DNA of 64,000 nt, taken from Lactobacillus melliventris. Its GTDB lineage: Bacteria > Bacillota > Bacilli > Lactobacillales > Lactobacillaceae. The stretch is taken from the NCBI RefSeq assembly GCF_013346935.1, contig NZ_JAAEEB010000004.1:62001-126000 (forward strand). Reading direction: 5' to 3'. Position numbers and translations under genes: made by a program. How positions within the stretch are numbered: the first letter of the stretch is position 1; each line of letters begins with the position of its first letter. Positions 47,709 through 59,000 of this stretch are shown here, piece after piece. Below the pieces are notes generated by a model. That model saw only the letters and a list, made by a program, of their open reading frames with translations, searched no databases and was not told the origin of the DNA.

Positions 47709-48545
47709 TTATTTGCTACCCTTACGGTGACGAACAATCAATTTCTCGCTGGCTCTCTTACTATTTCTAGTCTTAATACCACGAGCTTTCTTGCCCCATG
47801 GAGTCATCGGTTGTGGACGACCTACAGGAGCCTTACCTTCACCACCACCATGTGGGTGATCGTTAGGGTTCATTACGGAACCACGAGACTGTGGGCGTCT
47901 ACCCAACCAGCGACTACGTCCAGCTTTACCTAATTGGATTAATGAATGTTGTTCATTACCTACGACACCGATAGTTGCACGACAAACTGATAAAATCTTG
48001 CGAACCTCACCACTTTGTAATTTAACTAATGTGTACTTACCATCATTACCCAAAACTTGAGCGCTGGCTCCAGCACTTCTAACAAGCTGACCACCTTTGC
48101 CAGGTCTTAATTCAATATTATGAATTGAAGTACCAGTTGGAATGTTCTTTAAAGGCAAAGCATTTCCTGGTTTAATATCTGCGTTAGCACCAGATTCAAC
48201 CACATCGCCGACTGTTAAACCTTTTGGTGCCAGGATATAAGCTTTAATACCGTCAGTGTAGTGAAGAAGTGCAATATTAGCAGTTCTGTTTGGATCGTAT
48301 TCGATAGCCTTAACTACAGCTTTAGCATTGTCTTTATTACGCTTAAAATCGATGATACGGTATTTTTGCTTATGTCCACCGCCACGGTGTCTACTTGTAA
48401 TATGACCATAAGAGTTACGACCTGCAGTATGTGATTGTGACTCAAGTAGGGTACGTTCTGGTTTGCTCTTAGTAATTTCAGCAAAGTCAGAAGTAGTCAT
48501 ATTACGGCGACCATTTGTGGTTGGCTTATAAATTTTAATAGCCAA
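47709..48545 (-). CDS. rplB: 50S ribosomal protein L2 (uL2)
   Basis: 278 residues; [40 protein letters not shown], and the conserved C-terminal [20 protein letters not shown] with the His near the peptidyl-transferase centre. Confidence 0.99.
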   Translation of the reverse strand: MAIKIYKPTTNGRRNMTTSDFAEITKSKPERTLLESQSHTAGRNSYGHITSRHRGGGHKQKYRIIDFKRNKDNAKAVVKAIEYDPNRTANIALLHYTDGIKAYILAPKGLTVGDVVESGANADIKPGNALPLKNIPTGTSIHNIELRPGKGGQLVRSAGASAQVLGNDGKYTLVKLQSGEVRKILSVCRATIGVVGNEQHSLIQLGKAGRSRWLGRRPQSRGSVMNPNDHPHGGGEGKAPVGRPQPMTPWGKKARGIKTRNSKRASEKLIVRHRKGSK

Positions 48546-48560
48546 TTGACTGACCTCCTA

Positions 48561-48872
48561 TTACTTATTTTCTTCTTTATTGTTGCTATCGTCTTTGAAA
48601 ATTTTGATATCGTTTGAATCTTCAGTTAAGGTAACTATTGCCTTACGGGTACGAGCGGTTTTGCCTGAATAACGGCCAACACGCTTATCCTTACCACGAA
48701 CATTCATGATATTAACTTTTTTAACCTTAACATCAAAAATTTCTTCAACAGCATCACGAACTTGAGTCTTGGTTGCAGTTAAAAGCACGTTGAAAGTGTA
48801 CTTCTTATCATCCATTAAGTTCGTTGACTTTTCAGTAATGACAGGTCTTAAAATGATATCATGTGCACTCAT
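48561..48872 (-). CDS. rplW: 50S ribosomal protein L23 (uL23)
   Basis: 103 residues; [39 protein letters not shown]. Exit-tunnel docking protein. Its start overlaps the rplD stop by four bases. The C-terminal tail SNNKEENK is acidic and probably unstructured. Confidence 0.98.
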   Translation of the reverse strand: MSAHDIILRPVITEKSTNLMDDKKYTFNVLLTATKTQVRDAVEEIFDVKVKKVNIMNVRGKDKRVGRYSGKTARTRKAIVTLTEDSNDIKIFKDDSNNKEENK

Positions 48873-49501
48873 TTCGCTGAAGCCCCCTCAACATTCTTTT
48901 CAATCTTTTCAATAGCTTCTTTAGTCAAAACTAATTTGTCATAATTAACAACATCTTCAACATTCAAGCCATTAGCAGTGATTACCTTAACGTTTGGCAA
49001 GTTTCTAGCTGAATATTGAACATTCTTATCATCAGAAACAACTAAAACTTTGCCTTCAACTTTTAAGCCGTCCAAGATTGACTTGAATTCTTTGGTCTTA
49101 GGAGCTGACATTGTCAGTTGATCTAAAACTACTAAATCTTCATCAAGCAATTTTTGGGAAAGAACAGACTTGATAGCCAAGCGCCGTTGCTTTCTTGGCA
49201 TTGAGTATGCGTAAGAACGTGGAGTTGGTCCGAAAACTACACCACCGCCACGCCATTGTGGGGAACGGATAGAGCCTTGACGAGCACGTCCAGTACCCTT
49301 TTGTTTCCAAGGCTTCTTACCACCGCCGCGAACAGCGGATCTATTTTTGACCTTTGAGGTACCTTGACGTCTGCCAGCTCTCTGTCTGATAATTGCGTCA
49401 AAAACTACGCTTTCATTTGGCTTAATACCAAATACATCATCATTTAAAGTAACTTCACCAGCGTCTTTGCCTTTTTGATCGATAACTTTTAAATTAGCCA
49501 T
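48869..49501 (-). CDS. rplD: 50S ribosomal protein L4 (uL4)
   Basis: 210 residues; [20 protein letters not shown] is the tunnel loop and appears wild type for macrolides. In several bacteria L4 binds the S10 leader to repress its own operon; the structured rpsJ leader here could be such a target (inference). Confidence 0.98.
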   Translation of the reverse strand: MANLKVIDQKGKDAGEVTLNDDVFGIKPNESVVFDAIIRQRAGRRQGTSKVKNRSAVRGGGKKPWKQKGTGRARQGSIRSPQWRGGGVVFGPTPRSYAYSMPRKQRRLAIKSVLSQKLLDEDLVVLDQLTMSAPKTKEFKSILDGLKVEGKVLVVSDDKNVQYSARNLPNVKVITANGLNVEDVVNYDKLVLTKEAIEKIEKNVEGASAK

Positions 49502-49515
49502 TCTAGTCCTCCTTC

Positions 49516-50145
49516 CTATTTATTAGTCTTTACAGCAGATCTAACAGTAAGCAATGAATTCTTAGCACCAGGTACATTACCCTTGATTAATAATACATTC
49601 TTATCTGCTACAACTTTTTCAATTACTAAGTTTTCAATGGTAACTTTCTTCATCCCCATGTGTCCTGGCAGGCGTTTGCCCTTAGGAACACGGTTGATGA
49701 TGGAACCCATTGAACCAGGAATTCTGTGATATCTTGAACCGTGAGTTTCTGGTCCACGTGATTGGCCCCAACGTTTAATGTTACCTTGGTATCCATGACC
49801 TCTTGTAGTACCAGTGACGTCAACTACGTCACCTTCCTTAAATGTGTCCACAGTAACTTCTGAGCCGACTTCGTAGTCCTTAAGCTCAACTCCGCGGATT
49901 TCACGTATGAAGCGCTTAGGCGAAGTCTTTGCTTTTGCAGCATGACCTTTTTCTGGTTTGTTGCTCAAAACTTCACGCTTGTCTTGGTATCCTAATTGAA
50001 TTGCTTCGTAGCCGTCAGATTCAACTGTCTTAACTTGCATAACAACGTTAGGAGTTGCTTCAACAACAGTTACAGGCACAAGGATACCATCTTTAGTGAA
50101 GATTTGGGTCATACCAACTTTTCTTCCTAAGATTCCTTTGGTCAT
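49516..50145 (-). CDS. rplC: 50S ribosomal protein L3 (uL3)
   Basis: 209 residues; [50 protein letters not shown]. Early-assembly protein reaching the peptidyl-transferase centre. Normal length. Confidence 0.99.
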   Translation of the reverse strand: MTKGILGRKVGMTQIFTKDGILVPVTVVEATPNVVMQVKTVESDGYEAIQLGYQDKREVLSNKPEKGHAAKAKTSPKRFIREIRGVELKDYEVGSEVTVDTFKEGDVVDVTGTTRGHGYQGNIKRWGQSRGPETHGSRYHRIPGSMGSIINRVPKGKRLPGHMGMKKVTIENLVIEKVVADKNVLLIKGNVPGAKNSLLTVRSAVKTNK

Positions 50146-50169
50146 GATTACACCTCTTTCTTTTAAAAA

Positions 50170-50478
50170 TTAAAGTTTAATTTCGATGTCAACACCGCTT
50201 GGTAAATCAAGCTTCATTAAAGAGTCAACAGTCTTAGGTGTTGGATTTAAAATATCGATTAAACGCTTATGCGTACGAATTTCAAATTGTTCACGTGAAT
50301 CTTTGTTCTTATGTGGTGAACGTAAAACAGTAAACAATACCCTTTCTGTTGGCAGTGGAACAGGACCTGAAATTTCAGCTCCAGTTCTCTTAGCAGTAGC
50401 TACAATTTTAGCAGCTGATTCATCGAGAATACCATGTTCGTATGACTTAAGTCTGATACGAATTGATTGACTTGCCAT
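50170..50478 (-). CDS. rpsJ: 30S ribosomal protein S10 (uS10)
   Basis: 102 residues; [40 protein letters not shown]. Head protein, also NusE in antitermination. First gene of the S10-spc-alpha cluster, preceded by GGAGGTAATTTA and a leader of about 157 bases. Confidence 0.99.
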   Translation of the reverse strand: MASQSIRIRLKSYEHGILDESAAKIVATAKRTGAEISGPVPLPTERVLFTVLRSPHKNKDSREQFEIRTHKRLIDILNPTPKTVDSLMKLDLPSGVDIEIKL

Positions 50479-50642
50479 TAAATTACCTCCTCAACGTCTT
50501 CTTTAAAAGATGACTAGCTTCCACAAAAATTCCCGGCACTACCTCTGTGGCAATGCAGCCTGGTGTGCCGCAACCTTTTGTATCAACGCTTTACAACAAA
50601 ATGTGCTTTTAGGGCAGAAAAAGCCCTAGACACACAAAAGAT
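50479..50642 (-). ncRNA. Structured 5' leader of the S10 operon
   Basis: Minus-strand leader from about 50636 to the rpsJ start. It holds an early hairpin TAGGGC/GCCCTA and a larger one with CGGCACACC pairing to GGTaGTGCCG (50534-50543 with 50562-50570, one bulged base). CCACA (50546-50550 on minus) can pair with TGTGG (50521-50525), crossing the first stem: a possible pseudoknot or switch. No riboswitch class is recognised; a ribosomal-protein leader is the likeliest role. Confidence 0.5.
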
Positions 50643-50671
50643 AGTATACCTGTTTTAAGCTTGAATATCAA
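50643..50671 (-). promoter_or_regulatory. S10 operon promoter
   Basis: Minus-35 TTGATA (50666-50671), 17-base spacer, minus-10 TATACT (50643-50648). A bulged inverted repeat (TTTAAG-C-CTTGA / TCAAG-CTTAAA) spans the minus-35 region. Confidence 0.8.
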
Positions 50672-50882
50672 GGCTTAAAGGATATTTTTCTTGACTTTAT
50701 ATCAGCAATTATAAAATTTTAACTTTTATAAAGTAATATTTTTTAGCAGCAACTAAAATACAACAGGGAATATTTTATAGCAATGTTTTTGCTCAATTTG
50801 GTGAAAATAACTAGGTTAGGTTGACATGACAAAATCTAGTTTATAAAGACAGAGTTTATTATTAAAATTACATTGCGCATAA

Positions 50883-50913
50883 AAAAGAGCTACTGGATCT
50901 ACCAATAGCTCTT
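50883..50913 (-). terminator. Terminator of the str operon (after fusA)
   Basis: On the minus strand AAGAGCTATTGG pairs with CCAGTAGCTCTT around TAGAT and is followed by TTTTTT, 40 bases past the fusA stop. Confidence 0.85.
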
Positions 50914-50952
50914 ATATCAATTTTAAAATTATACCCCATTAACTATCAGAAA

Positions 50953-53046
50953 TTATTCTGCGTTACCCCCACGCTTTTTAATAATTTCTTCTTGGATAGA
51001 TTTAGGAGTTGGTGAATAGTGGTCAAAGACCATTGTAAACGTACCACGACCCTGTGTTGAAGAACGCAAAGTAGTAGCATAACCAAACATTTCTGCAAGT
51101 GGAACCATTGAATTCAACACCTTAGCTCCAGCACGGTCTTGCATATTATCCATTGTACCACGACGAGCTGTAATGGAACCCATTACGTCACCTAAGTAAT
51201 CTTCAGGTGTGATTACTTGAACCTTCATAATAGGTTCAAGGATAACAGCACCAGCTTTAGGAGCCGCATTTCTCAAAGCCAATGAAGCAGCAACCTTGAA
51301 GGCAGCTTCAGATGAGTCGACTTCGTGGTAACTACCATCATAAAGTTTAGCCTTGACATCAATCAACGGGTAACCAGCTAAGATACCATTTTTCATGGAT
51401 TCTTGCAGACCTGCATCAACAGCTGGAATGAATTCGCGAGGAACAACACCACCAACAATGGCGTCTTCAAATTCGTAACCTTTTCCTCTTTCATTTGGAG
51501 TAAATTCAATCCAAACGTCACCGTATTGACCCTTACCACCAGACTGACGAACAAACTTACCTTGTGCTTTAGCGGGCTTAGTAAAGGTTTCACGATAGGC
51601 AACTTGTGGTTCACCAATCTTAGCTTCAACATGGAATTCACGCTTCATACGTTCAACCATGATTTGCAGGTGCAATTCACCCATTCCGGAGATCAAAGTT
51701 TGACCAGTTTCTGCATTAGTTTCTGCTCTAAAAGTTGGATCCTCTTCAGTCAATTTTTGCAAGGCAACATCAAGCTTATCACGGTCAGCTTTAGATTCTG
51801 GCTCAATTGAAACTTGAATAACTGGATCTGGAACTTCCAAACTTTCCAAAATTAATGGGTGGTCAGGATCAGTTAAGGAATCACCAGTAGTAGTGTTCTT
51901 TAACCCAATGGCACCAGCAATATCACCTGAGAAGACTTCAGGAATTTCACTTCTTGAGTTGGCATGCATTTGCAACAAACGGCCAACACGTTCACGGCCA
52001 TTCTTTGAAGCATTCAAAACATATGAACCTGATTCAAGTGAACCAGTGTAAACACGAATATAAGTTAAACGACCAACAAATGGGTCAGTAGCAATCTTAA
52101 ATGCTAAAGCAGAGAATGGCTTTTCATCTCCAGCAACTAGTTCAACTTCCTCACCAGTTTTTGGATCGTGAGCAACATAAGGCTTAACATCTAATGGAGA
52201 TGGTAAGTAGTCAACCACACCATCAAGCATCATCTGCACACCCTTGTTCTTGAATGCTGAACCTGCAAATACTGGGAAAATCTTCAAATCCAATGTAGCT
52301 TTACGAATAGCAGCCTTTAATTCATCAACGGAAATTTCGTCACCATTAAGATACTTTTCCATGATGTCATCATCAACGTCTGCTACTTGTTCAATTAACT
52401 CACCGCGACGCTTTTCTGCTTCTTCTTTATACTCATCAGGAACAGGAATAGTGTCCCACTTGGAACCAAGTTTATCTTCATCATAAACATCAGCTACCAT
52501 GTTGAGTAAGTCGATAACACCCTCAAAGCTCTCTGCAGAACCAATTGGCATTTGAACAGCCAGAGCATTGGCATTTAAACGTTCATGTAAAGACTTAACA
52601 GAATTATCAAAATCTGCACCAATCTTGTCCATCTTGTTTACAAAAACAATTCGAGGAACACCGTAAGTTTCAGCTTGACGCCAAACATTTTCAGTCTGAG
52701 GTTCAACTCCGGCTTGAGCATCAAGAACAGTAACAGCACCATCAAGTACACGAAGTGAACGCTCTACCTCAATAGTGAAGTCAACGTGTCCTGGGGTATC
52801 GATAATGTTAATTCTGTAATCATGCCATTGTGCTGTAGTAGCAGCTGAAGTAATGGTAATACCACGTTCTTTTTCTTCATCCATCCAGTCCATTTGGGAA
52901 TCACCCTCATGGGTTTCGCCGATTTTATGGATTTTTCCAGTGTAATAAAGAATACGCTCGGTAGTAGTAGTCTTACCCGCATCAATGTGGGCCATAATAC
53001 CAATGTTACGTGTTTTTTCTAATGGAAATTCACGCTTATTAGCCAT
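50953..53046 (-). CDS. fusA: Elongation factor G
   Basis: 697-residue translocase GTPase. G1 [14 protein letters not shown]3 [10 protein letters not shown]4 NKMD, then domains II-V ending [19 protein letters not shown]. Catalyses ribosomal translocation and recycling. Third gene of rpsL-rpsG-fusA; tuf does not follow, as usual in lactobacilli. Confidence 0.99.
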   Translation of the reverse strand: MANKREFPLEKTRNIGIMAHIDAGKTTTTERILYYTGKIHKIGETHEGDSQMDWMDEEKERGITITSAATTAQWHDYRINIIDTPGHVDFTIEVERSLRVLDGAVTVLDAQAGVEPQTENVWRQAETYGVPRIVFVNKMDKIGADFDNSVKSLHERLNANALAVQMPIGSAESFEGVIDLLNMVADVYDEDKLGSKWDTIPVPDEYKEEAEKRRGELIEQVADVDDDIMEKYLNGDEISVDELKAAIRKATLDLKIFPVFAGSAFKNKGVQMMLDGVVDYLPSPLDVKPYVAHDPKTGEEVELVAGDEKPFSALAFKIATDPFVGRLTYIRVYTGSLESGSYVLNASKNGRERVGRLLQMHANSRSEIPEVFSGDIAGAIGLKNTTTGDSLTDPDHPLILESLEVPDPVIQVSIEPESKADRDKLDVALQKLTEEDPTFRAETNAETGQTLISGMGELHLQIMVERMKREFHVEAKIGEPQVAYRETFTKPAKAQGKFVRQSGGKGQYGDVWIEFTPNERGKGYEFEDAIVGGVVPREFIPAVDAGLQESMKNGILAGYPLIDVKAKLYDGSYHEVDSSEAAFKVAASLALRNAAPKAGAVILEPIMKVQVITPEDYLGDVMGSITARRGTMDNMQDRAGAKVLNSMVPLAEMFGYATTLRSSTQGRGTFTMVFDHYSPTPKSIQEEIIKKRGGNAE

Positions 53047-53070
53047 AGATTTTTTCCTTTCCCTAAAAAA

Positions 53071-53541
53071 TTAGAAACGATAGTGTGCAAATGCACGGTT
53101 GGCTTCAGCCATACGGTGAACATCTTCACGCTTTTTAACAGCTGAGCCAGTATTGTTTGAAGCATCGATAATTTCATTAGCTAAGCGTTCATCCATAGTA
53201 TGTTCATTACGTAAACGAGCATATGAAACTAACCATCTTAAACCAAGAGTAGTTCTTCTTTCAGGACGAACTTCTACTGGGATCTGGTAGTTTGAACCAC
53301 CAATACGGCGTGCTCTAACTTCCAAAACTGGCATAATATTGTTCATAGCTTCTTCAAAAACATCGAGTGGCTCCTTGCCAGTCTTTTCTTTAACAATGTC
53401 AAAAGCATCATAAAGGATTGAAGATGCCTTAGCTCTCTTACCATCAATCATTAAGTGGTTGATCAACTTGGTTACGAGCTTTGAATTGTATACTGGATCC
53501 GCTAAAATATCTCTTTTAGCAACATGTCCTTTTCTAGGCAT
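53071..53541 (-). CDS. rpsG: 30S ribosomal protein S7 (uS7)
   Basis: 156 residues; [39 protein letters not shown]. Organises the 16S 3' major domain, E-site contact. Normal length. Confidence 0.98.
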   Translation of the reverse strand: MPRKGHVAKRDILADPVYNSKLVTKLINHLMIDGKRAKASSILYDAFDIVKEKTGKEPLDVFEEAMNNIMPVLEVRARRIGGSNYQIPVEVRPERRTTLGLRWLVSYARLRNEHTMDERLANEIIDASNNTGSAVKKREDVHRMAEANRAFAHYRF

Positions 53542-53554
53542 TATTTACTCCTCC

Positions 53555-53962
53555 TTAATCTTTCTTGGCACCGTACTTGGAACGGCCTTGCTTTCTACCA
53601 TCAACACCCGCAGTATCTAACGCACCGCGGATAATGTGATAACGAACACCAGGAAGGTCCTTTACACGACCACCACGAATTAAAACAACTGAGTGCTCTT
53701 GCAAATTATGGCCTTCACCTGGAATGTATGCAGTTACTTCGATCAAGTTTGAAAGACGAACACGAGCATATTTCCGTAAAGCTGAGTTTGGCTTCTTTGG
53801 TGTCATGGTACCGACACGAGTAGCTACTCCACGCATTTGAGGTGCTGGGTTAGCTACTAGCTCTTTCTTCATACTGTTGTAGCCGTAGCTTAAAGCAGGT
53901 GACTTTGATTTAGTCGTCTTGTTGTGACGGCCTTTTCTTACCAATTGGTTAATGGTTGGCAT
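53555..53962 (-). CDS. rpsL: 30S ribosomal protein S12 (uS12)
   Basis: 135 residues; [20 protein letters not shown]. The accuracy residues in [11 protein letters not shown] and [13 protein letters not shown] are both wild-type Lys, so no streptomycin-resistance change is seen. First gene of the str operon. Confidence 0.98.
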   Translation of the reverse strand: MPTINQLVRKGRHNKTTKSKSPALSYGYNSMKKELVANPAPQMRGVATRVGTMTPKKPNSALRKYARVRLSNLIEVTAYIPGEGHNLQEHSVVLIRGGRVKDLPGVRYHIIRGALDTAGVDGRKQGRSKYGAKKD

Positions 53963-54053
53963 TAAATTTTCCTCCTAAAAAAATTATTTTGTTCACACAT
54001 CCAGGAGTTTCTTTTTTTTGGTCCCAGATAAATCTTCAAAATACACATTGACT

Positions 54054-54081
54054 ATTGTACTCGCTTGAATTAAAAATGCAA
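54054..54081 (-). promoter_or_regulatory. str operon promoter
   Basis: Minus-35 TTGCAT (54076-54081), 16-base spacer, minus-10 TACAAT (54054-54059), giving a leader of about 85 bases before rpsL that contains CTGGGACC and CTCCTGG. Confidence 0.65.
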
Positions 54082-54146
54082 ATTATTTTTATTAGCTAAA
54101 AAATTTATATCAGTTTTTTCGTATTTAGTTCTAGTGGGGTAATGAA

Positions 54147-54836
54147 ATGAACTTGATTTTTAAAATTAGCAATTTTTTGATTGGAACCTGTCTGGCTTCT
54201 CATGCCTGCGTTATTGTCGAAAGATTTGGAAAAGAAGACTTTATTTTTAGCCGGTCAAAATGCACTAACTGTAATCAGCAACTAAACATATTTGATGAGA
54301 TACCATTGATTTCTTATTTATTACTCAAAGGTCGGTGTCGTTATTGCAAAGTTCAGATTCCTACTGAATATTTTGTAACAGAATTTTTAGGAGGGGCTGC
54401 TTTTCTTAAGATCGATTTTAGTAATCCTCATGATGCAATCACAGCAATTATCTTGTTTAACATACTTCTAGCTGCTATCAGTGACTATCAGTCAAAAGAG
54501 TTCGATATTGCTTTCGTTGTTCCTGCCTTTTTTATTTCAGCTTTGCGTATAATTAAAACTTTTGAGCAAATCAATATTACAGATTTAGTTGAGTTTTGTC
54601 CCATTTTTTTACTTTTTCTTTATGAAACAATAAAACATAAAATTGGCAAGGGAGATTTATTGATCTACCTTATCTTAACTTTTTGTTTTGACCCTAAATT
54701 TGCCAATTTAACTTTTTTAACTGCCTCAATTATTTTACTTAGCTTTTTTATTGGTGGTGAAGTAAGCAAAAATGAACCTGTAGCATTTATTCCCTTCATT
54801 TATATTGGATTAATCATTCAACTTTTATGTAAATAA
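54147..54836 (+). CDS. comC: Prepilin peptidase, type IV leader peptidase family (ComC-like)
   Basis: A 229-residue membrane aspartic protease (A24). The N-terminal cytoplasmic domain has paired CxxC motifs (CTNCNQQL and CRYCKVQIP) for zinc. The catalytic Asp residues lie in AISDYQSKEFD and the GxGD-type KIGKGDLLIYL. It processes competence pseudopilins (ComGC type). Divergent from the str operon; no comG genes are in the window. Start preceded by GTGGGG. Confidence 0.87.
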   Translation: MNLIFKISNFLIGTCLASHACVIVERFGKEDFIFSRSKCTNCNQQLNIFDEIPLISYLLLKGRCRYCKVQIPTEYFVTEFLGGAAFLKIDFSNPHDAITAIILFNILLAAISDYQSKEFDIAFVVPAFFISALRIIKTFEQINITDLVEFCPIFLLFLYETIKHKIGKGDLLIYLILTFCFDPKFANLTFLTASIILLSFFIGGEVSKNEPVAFIPFIYIGLIIQLLCK

Positions 54837-54870
54837 AAGGCTGCATCTTAAATAAAATAAGATGGCAGCT
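54833..54870 (-). terminator. Terminator of the ECF S-component gene
   Basis: On the minus strand AGCTGCCATCTTA pairs with TAAGATGCAGCC (one bulge) and is followed by TTTTATTT. It may partly serve the convergent comC transcript. Confidence 0.7.
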
Positions 54871-54905
54871 CCTATAAACCATAAAATTATTTTTTCAAGC
54901 ATATG

Positions 54906-55436
54906 TTAACTGTATCTTGCCATCAAGCTCTGAAAACTTGGCAGCAGTACTAGGGCTAATACTACCCCAACTGCTCCTTGAATGGTATTGGTAAAAAGAC
55001 TGGCAAAGCCTGCGGCCCAAGTATAAAGGACTGTGTTAGTGACAAAATACCCGCCAACCATCAAAAATACTCCTATAACTCCGGCAACAGCTCCCTTAAC
55101 TACTTGATTTTTTAAGTTCCAGTATCTAAAGACTAATCCAACAAAGAAACCTTCTAAACCATGGACAACAAGAGAAAAGAGCATAAACTGGCCGTATCCA
55201 CCCAGAAGATCAAGTAAAAATCCGGAAAGACCACCAACTACACCTCCAGCTACAGGACCAAACAAAAGTGCCACTAAATAAATAATTGCATCACATAAAT
55301 TAATATTACCGTGAGTCAACGGCATAGGAATAATGAAAATTCGACTAATAACGACGTTAATCGCAGTTAATAATGCTAATAATACAAGTCTCTTTAAAGA
55401 AAAATCATTTTCCCTCAACTTCAACATCCCCCTCAT
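54906..55436 (-). CDS. ECF transporter substrate-binding S component
   Basis: A 176-residue protein with about six hydrophobic helices. The N-terminal basic segment LKRLVLLALLTAINVVISRI and GPVAGGVVGGLSGFLLDLLG, QFMLFSLVVHGLEGFFVGL fit the PF07155-like S proteins, some of which bind hydroxymethylpyrimidine or related vitamins. It would use the ecfA1-ecfA2-ecfT module of this window. The start is uncertain: ATG 55436 sits on the AGGGGG site; TTG 55418 nine bases past it is an alternative. No vitamin riboswitch is recognised upstream. Confidence 0.78.
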   Translation of the reverse strand: MRGMLKLRENDFSLKRLVLLALLTAINVVISRIFIIPMPLTHGNINLCDAIIYLVALLFGPVAGGVVGGLSGFLLDLLGGYGQFMLFSLVVHGLEGFFVGLVFRYWNLKNQVVKGAVAGVIGVFLMVGGYFVTNTVLYTWAAGFASLFTNTIQGAVGVVLALVLLPSFQSLMARYS

Positions 55437-55657
55437 TATTTTTCTGATTATATCATTTTTTAATCATAACATCACTAATTATTCATAAAATTCCAAATTA
55501 TAGCATATATCCGTTGTTCTTAACATTAAATATGATCCAGTTTTTTCACTTATTTTCTAATCAGGGCAAGTGTTCAACTTCATTTTACAATTTACCTTCT
55601 TTTATGTTTTAGACCATGATAAAATCTTATATATAAAATTAATTAAGGGGAAAAATC

Positions 55658-56095
55658 ATGCACTATATTTTATCTGCAATAATACGTGGAGGTATACCCT
55701 TTATTATTATGAGTATACTTTCCGGGATTATGAAATTACAGCACATTGACAATTATAGCGTCCAGTCAACTTTTCTTACCGGATTAATAATAACAGCAGT
55801 TGCAGCAACCTCTGTTATTTATGATGTCAAAAGTTGGTCATTAACAAAACAATCTGTCATTCATTTTCTAATCATGCTGGTTACCGTATATCCTTGTTTA
55901 GTATTCAGCGGCTGGTTCCCAACTAAATCAATACTAGACTTAGTAAAAATATTTGGTTTCTTTCTGATTGTTGGCATTATTTTATGGACAATATCATATA
56001 TTCTATTTGGTAGGATTTTTAAAGTAATAAATTTGAACAAACAAAAAACTGCTCCGTTAGGAATTTCTAACGGAACAGTTTTTTTGATTAATTGA
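55658..56095 (+). CDS. DUF3021 family membrane protein
   Basis: A 145-residue protein with four hydrophobic segments, MHYILSAIIRGGIPFIIMSI, ...FSGWFPTKSILDLVKIFGFF. It fits DUF3021, usually encoded beside a LytTR DNA-binding regulator; no LytTR gene is nearby. AAGGGG precedes the start. The last 18 residues (KQKTAPLGISNGTVFLIN) are encoded by the terminator hairpin, so the ancestral stop may have been lost. Confidence 0.72.
   Translation: MHYILSAIIRGGIPFIIMSILSGIMKLQHIDNYSVQSTFLTGLIITAVAATSVIYDVKSWSLTKQSVIHFLIMLVTVYPCLVFSGWFPTKSILDLVKIFGFFLIVGIILWTISYILFGRIFKVINLNKQKTAPLGISNGTVFLIN
56043..56085. terminator. Bidirectional terminator for rpoC and the DUF3021 gene
   Basis: AAAAAACTGCTCCGTTAG with CTAACGGAACAGTTTTTTT: a near-perfect stem around GAATTT with T-runs on both strands, 13 bases past the rpoC stop. 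It lies within the end of the DUF3021 frame. Confidence 0.85.
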
Positions 56096-56097
56096 GT

Positions 56098-59000
56098 TTA
56101 TGATTCCCTAGCCTGATCGGCTTCCTTCATCTTCTTCTCAATGTCTGCGATTGAGTAAACAGATTTAGGTTTCTTTACATCTGACTCGGGTTCCATATCA
56201 CGATAAATTGGAAGACCAGTACCAGCTGGAATGATCTTACCGATAATAACATTTTCCTTTAATCCAAGTAATGGATCATTCTTGCCACGAATAGAAGCAT
56301 CTGTTAGGACACGAGTTGTTTCCTGGAATGACGCAGCTGATAAGAAACTGTTAGTTTCAAGGGCAGCTTTGGTAATACCCAGAATTACACTTTGTGCAGT
56401 TGCAGGTATACCACCAGAAATAATCACAGATGTGTTGCGATCTTTAAATTGACCAATATCCATAATCTCGCCCGGCAACAAGTCGGTCTCACCAGGATCA
56501 AGCACACGAACTTTTTGTAACATCTGTCTGGTTAACACTTCGACGTGCTTGTCAGAAATATCAACACCCTGCATTCTATATGCTTTTTGGACTTCAACCA
56601 GAATGTACTCTTCAGTAGTTAAAGTATCGGTAACTTGAATCAACTCTTTCGGATCAATTGAACCAAGAGTTAACTTATCGCCACGTTGAACTTCATCGCC
56701 CTCAGCAACTGCTACTGACGCAGTATAAGGAACACTGTAGCTTCTGGTATCGATCTTACCTTTAACAGTGATTTCACGAGTATGTTCAGCAGGATTTTCC
56801 TGAATTGAATCAACTACACCATCAACTTCAGAAATTATCGCGCGACCCTTAGGGTTACGAGCTTCAAACAACTCTTGCACACGAGGAAGACCTTGAGTAA
56901 TATCTTCAGCCCCGGCAACACCACCATTGTGGAAAGTACGCAAAGTCAGCTGTGTACCAGGTTCACCAATTGACTGAGCGGCAACAGTACCAACTGCTTC
57001 ACCAACTTCAACTTCCTCACCTGTAGCTAAGTTCATACCATAACACTTGCGGCAAACACCGTGCGGGGTGTCACAAGTCAGGATTGATCTAATCTTAACG
57101 TTAGTTACACCTGCATCGCAAATTTGGTGAGCCAAGTTTTCATCCATCATAACGTTACGACCGATAATTGTGGCACCGGTTCTAGGATCTTTAACCGTTT
57201 CGGCAGTAAAGCGTCCCAATAAGCGATCGTAGAGTGGCTCAATTAATTCGTCACCTTCCATGATCGCGTGAACATCAATACCGCGATCGGTACCACAATC
57301 ATCTTCACGGATAATAACGTCTTGCGCAACATCGACTAACCGCCGAGTTAAGTAACCAGATTGTGCAGTCTTTAAAGCAGTATCCGTCATACCCTTACGT
57401 GCACCGTGAGTTGACATGAACAGTTCTAGAACTGACAAGCCTTCCTTAAAGTTGGAAGTAACTGGAATTTCGAACAAACCACCGTTTGGAGTAGCCATTA
57501 AGCCACGCATACCAGCAAGTTGGGTAAAGTTTGAAATATTACCACGCGCACCAGAGTCAGCCATGATGGTAATAGGATTACGCGGGTCATAAATCTGAGC
57601 AATTTCATCTTGGACTTGATCCTTACAATCATTCCAAATGCTAATTACACGATCATGACGTTCCTGTTCGGTAATTAAACCACGTCTAAACTGCTTAGAC
57701 ACCACATCAACTTGTTTGTGGGCTTTTGCAACTTTTTCATCTTTATCCTGAATTTCGGGAACGTCGGTCATACCAATCGTAATACCAGAAGTGGTCGAAC
57801 TGGTATAGCCTAAAGTCTTCAAATCATCAAGATATTCTGAAGTTCTTTGAACCTTGTAATACTTGTAAATTGTAGCGATAGAATCAGACAAGAAGGACTT
57901 CTTAAATGGTGTAGAAATCAAGTCATTTGCCACACTGTCAATTTTCTCATGAATATCTTCGCCAGGCTCCAAGAAGTACTTGGCAGCAAGAGGATTATTC
58001 AAGTTTTCTTCAGTTGGTTCATTAACGTAGAAATAATCTTCTGGGAAAATTTGATTGAAAATGATTCTGCCGTATGTAGTAACAAAAATGCCATGTTCAT
58101 AACCTTTAGGCCATGCTTTCTTCGGCATTGAGTCAGCAGACATTCCGATAATAGTGTGGTAATGAATGTCACCGTTAGTGTAAGCAACTGTCGCTTCATC
58201 AGGTGAATTGAAAATCATTCCTTCACCTTCGCGACCCTTTTCAGCCTGAGTCAACCAGTAGTTACCCAAAACGATATCCTGTGATGGAGTAACAATTGGT
58301 TTACCATCCTTAGGAGCAAGAATATGGTGAGCAGCCAGCATTAACATTCTTGATTCAGCAACAGCCTCATCTGACAGAGGCACGTGAATCGCCATCTGGT
58401 CACCATCAAAGTCAGCGTTGTAAGCTTCACAAGCAAGTGGGTGCAGACGAATTGACTTCCCAGGTACCAAAACCGGTTCGAAGGCCTGAATACTTAAACG
58501 GTGCAGAGTAGGAGCACGGTTTAGCAATACCGTTCTTTCCTTAATAACATCTTCAAGTACATCCCAGACATCATCGTCTTCGCGGTCAATTTTCCGCTTA
58601 GCACTCTTGATATTTGTAGCAATCTTACGCTTAACAAGCTCATGCATGACAAATGGTTTAAACAATTCCAAGGCCATCGGACGCGGAACACCACATTGAT
58701 AGAATTTCAATTTTGGTGAAACATCAATAACGGAACGACCGGAATAGTCAACACGTTTACCAAGCAGGTTCTGACGGAAACGTCCCTGCTTACCTTTAAG
58801 CATATGCGATAAAGATTTCAGCGGGCGGTTACCTGGTCCTACTACAGAACGTCCACGGCGGCCATTATCAATTAACGCATCTACTGCTTCTTGCAGCATC
58901 CGTTTTTCGTTTTGCACAATAATATTAGGAGCATTTAGATCTAACAGTCTCTTTAAACGATTGTTACGGTTAATTACTCTTCTGTATAAATCATTTAGGT

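Larger units (their letters stand above)
50479..50952. other. 474-base gap between fusA and rpsJ
   Basis: In transcription order on minus: the fusA terminator (50883-50913), about 210 AT-rich bases with nothing recognisable, the S10 promoter (50643-50671) and its leader. No gene is supportable. Confidence 0.7.

Noticed and set aside
32694-50478. Ribosomal cluster examined for resistance alleles or inserted genes
   Set aside because: Gene order and lengths are the normal Firmicutes arrangement, and the visible antibiotic-site loops look wild type.
55437-55657. Vitamin riboswitch upstream of the ECF S component
   Set aside because: The region is AT-rich with no conserved aptamer motif for thiamine, folate, riboflavin or preQ1 that I can see.
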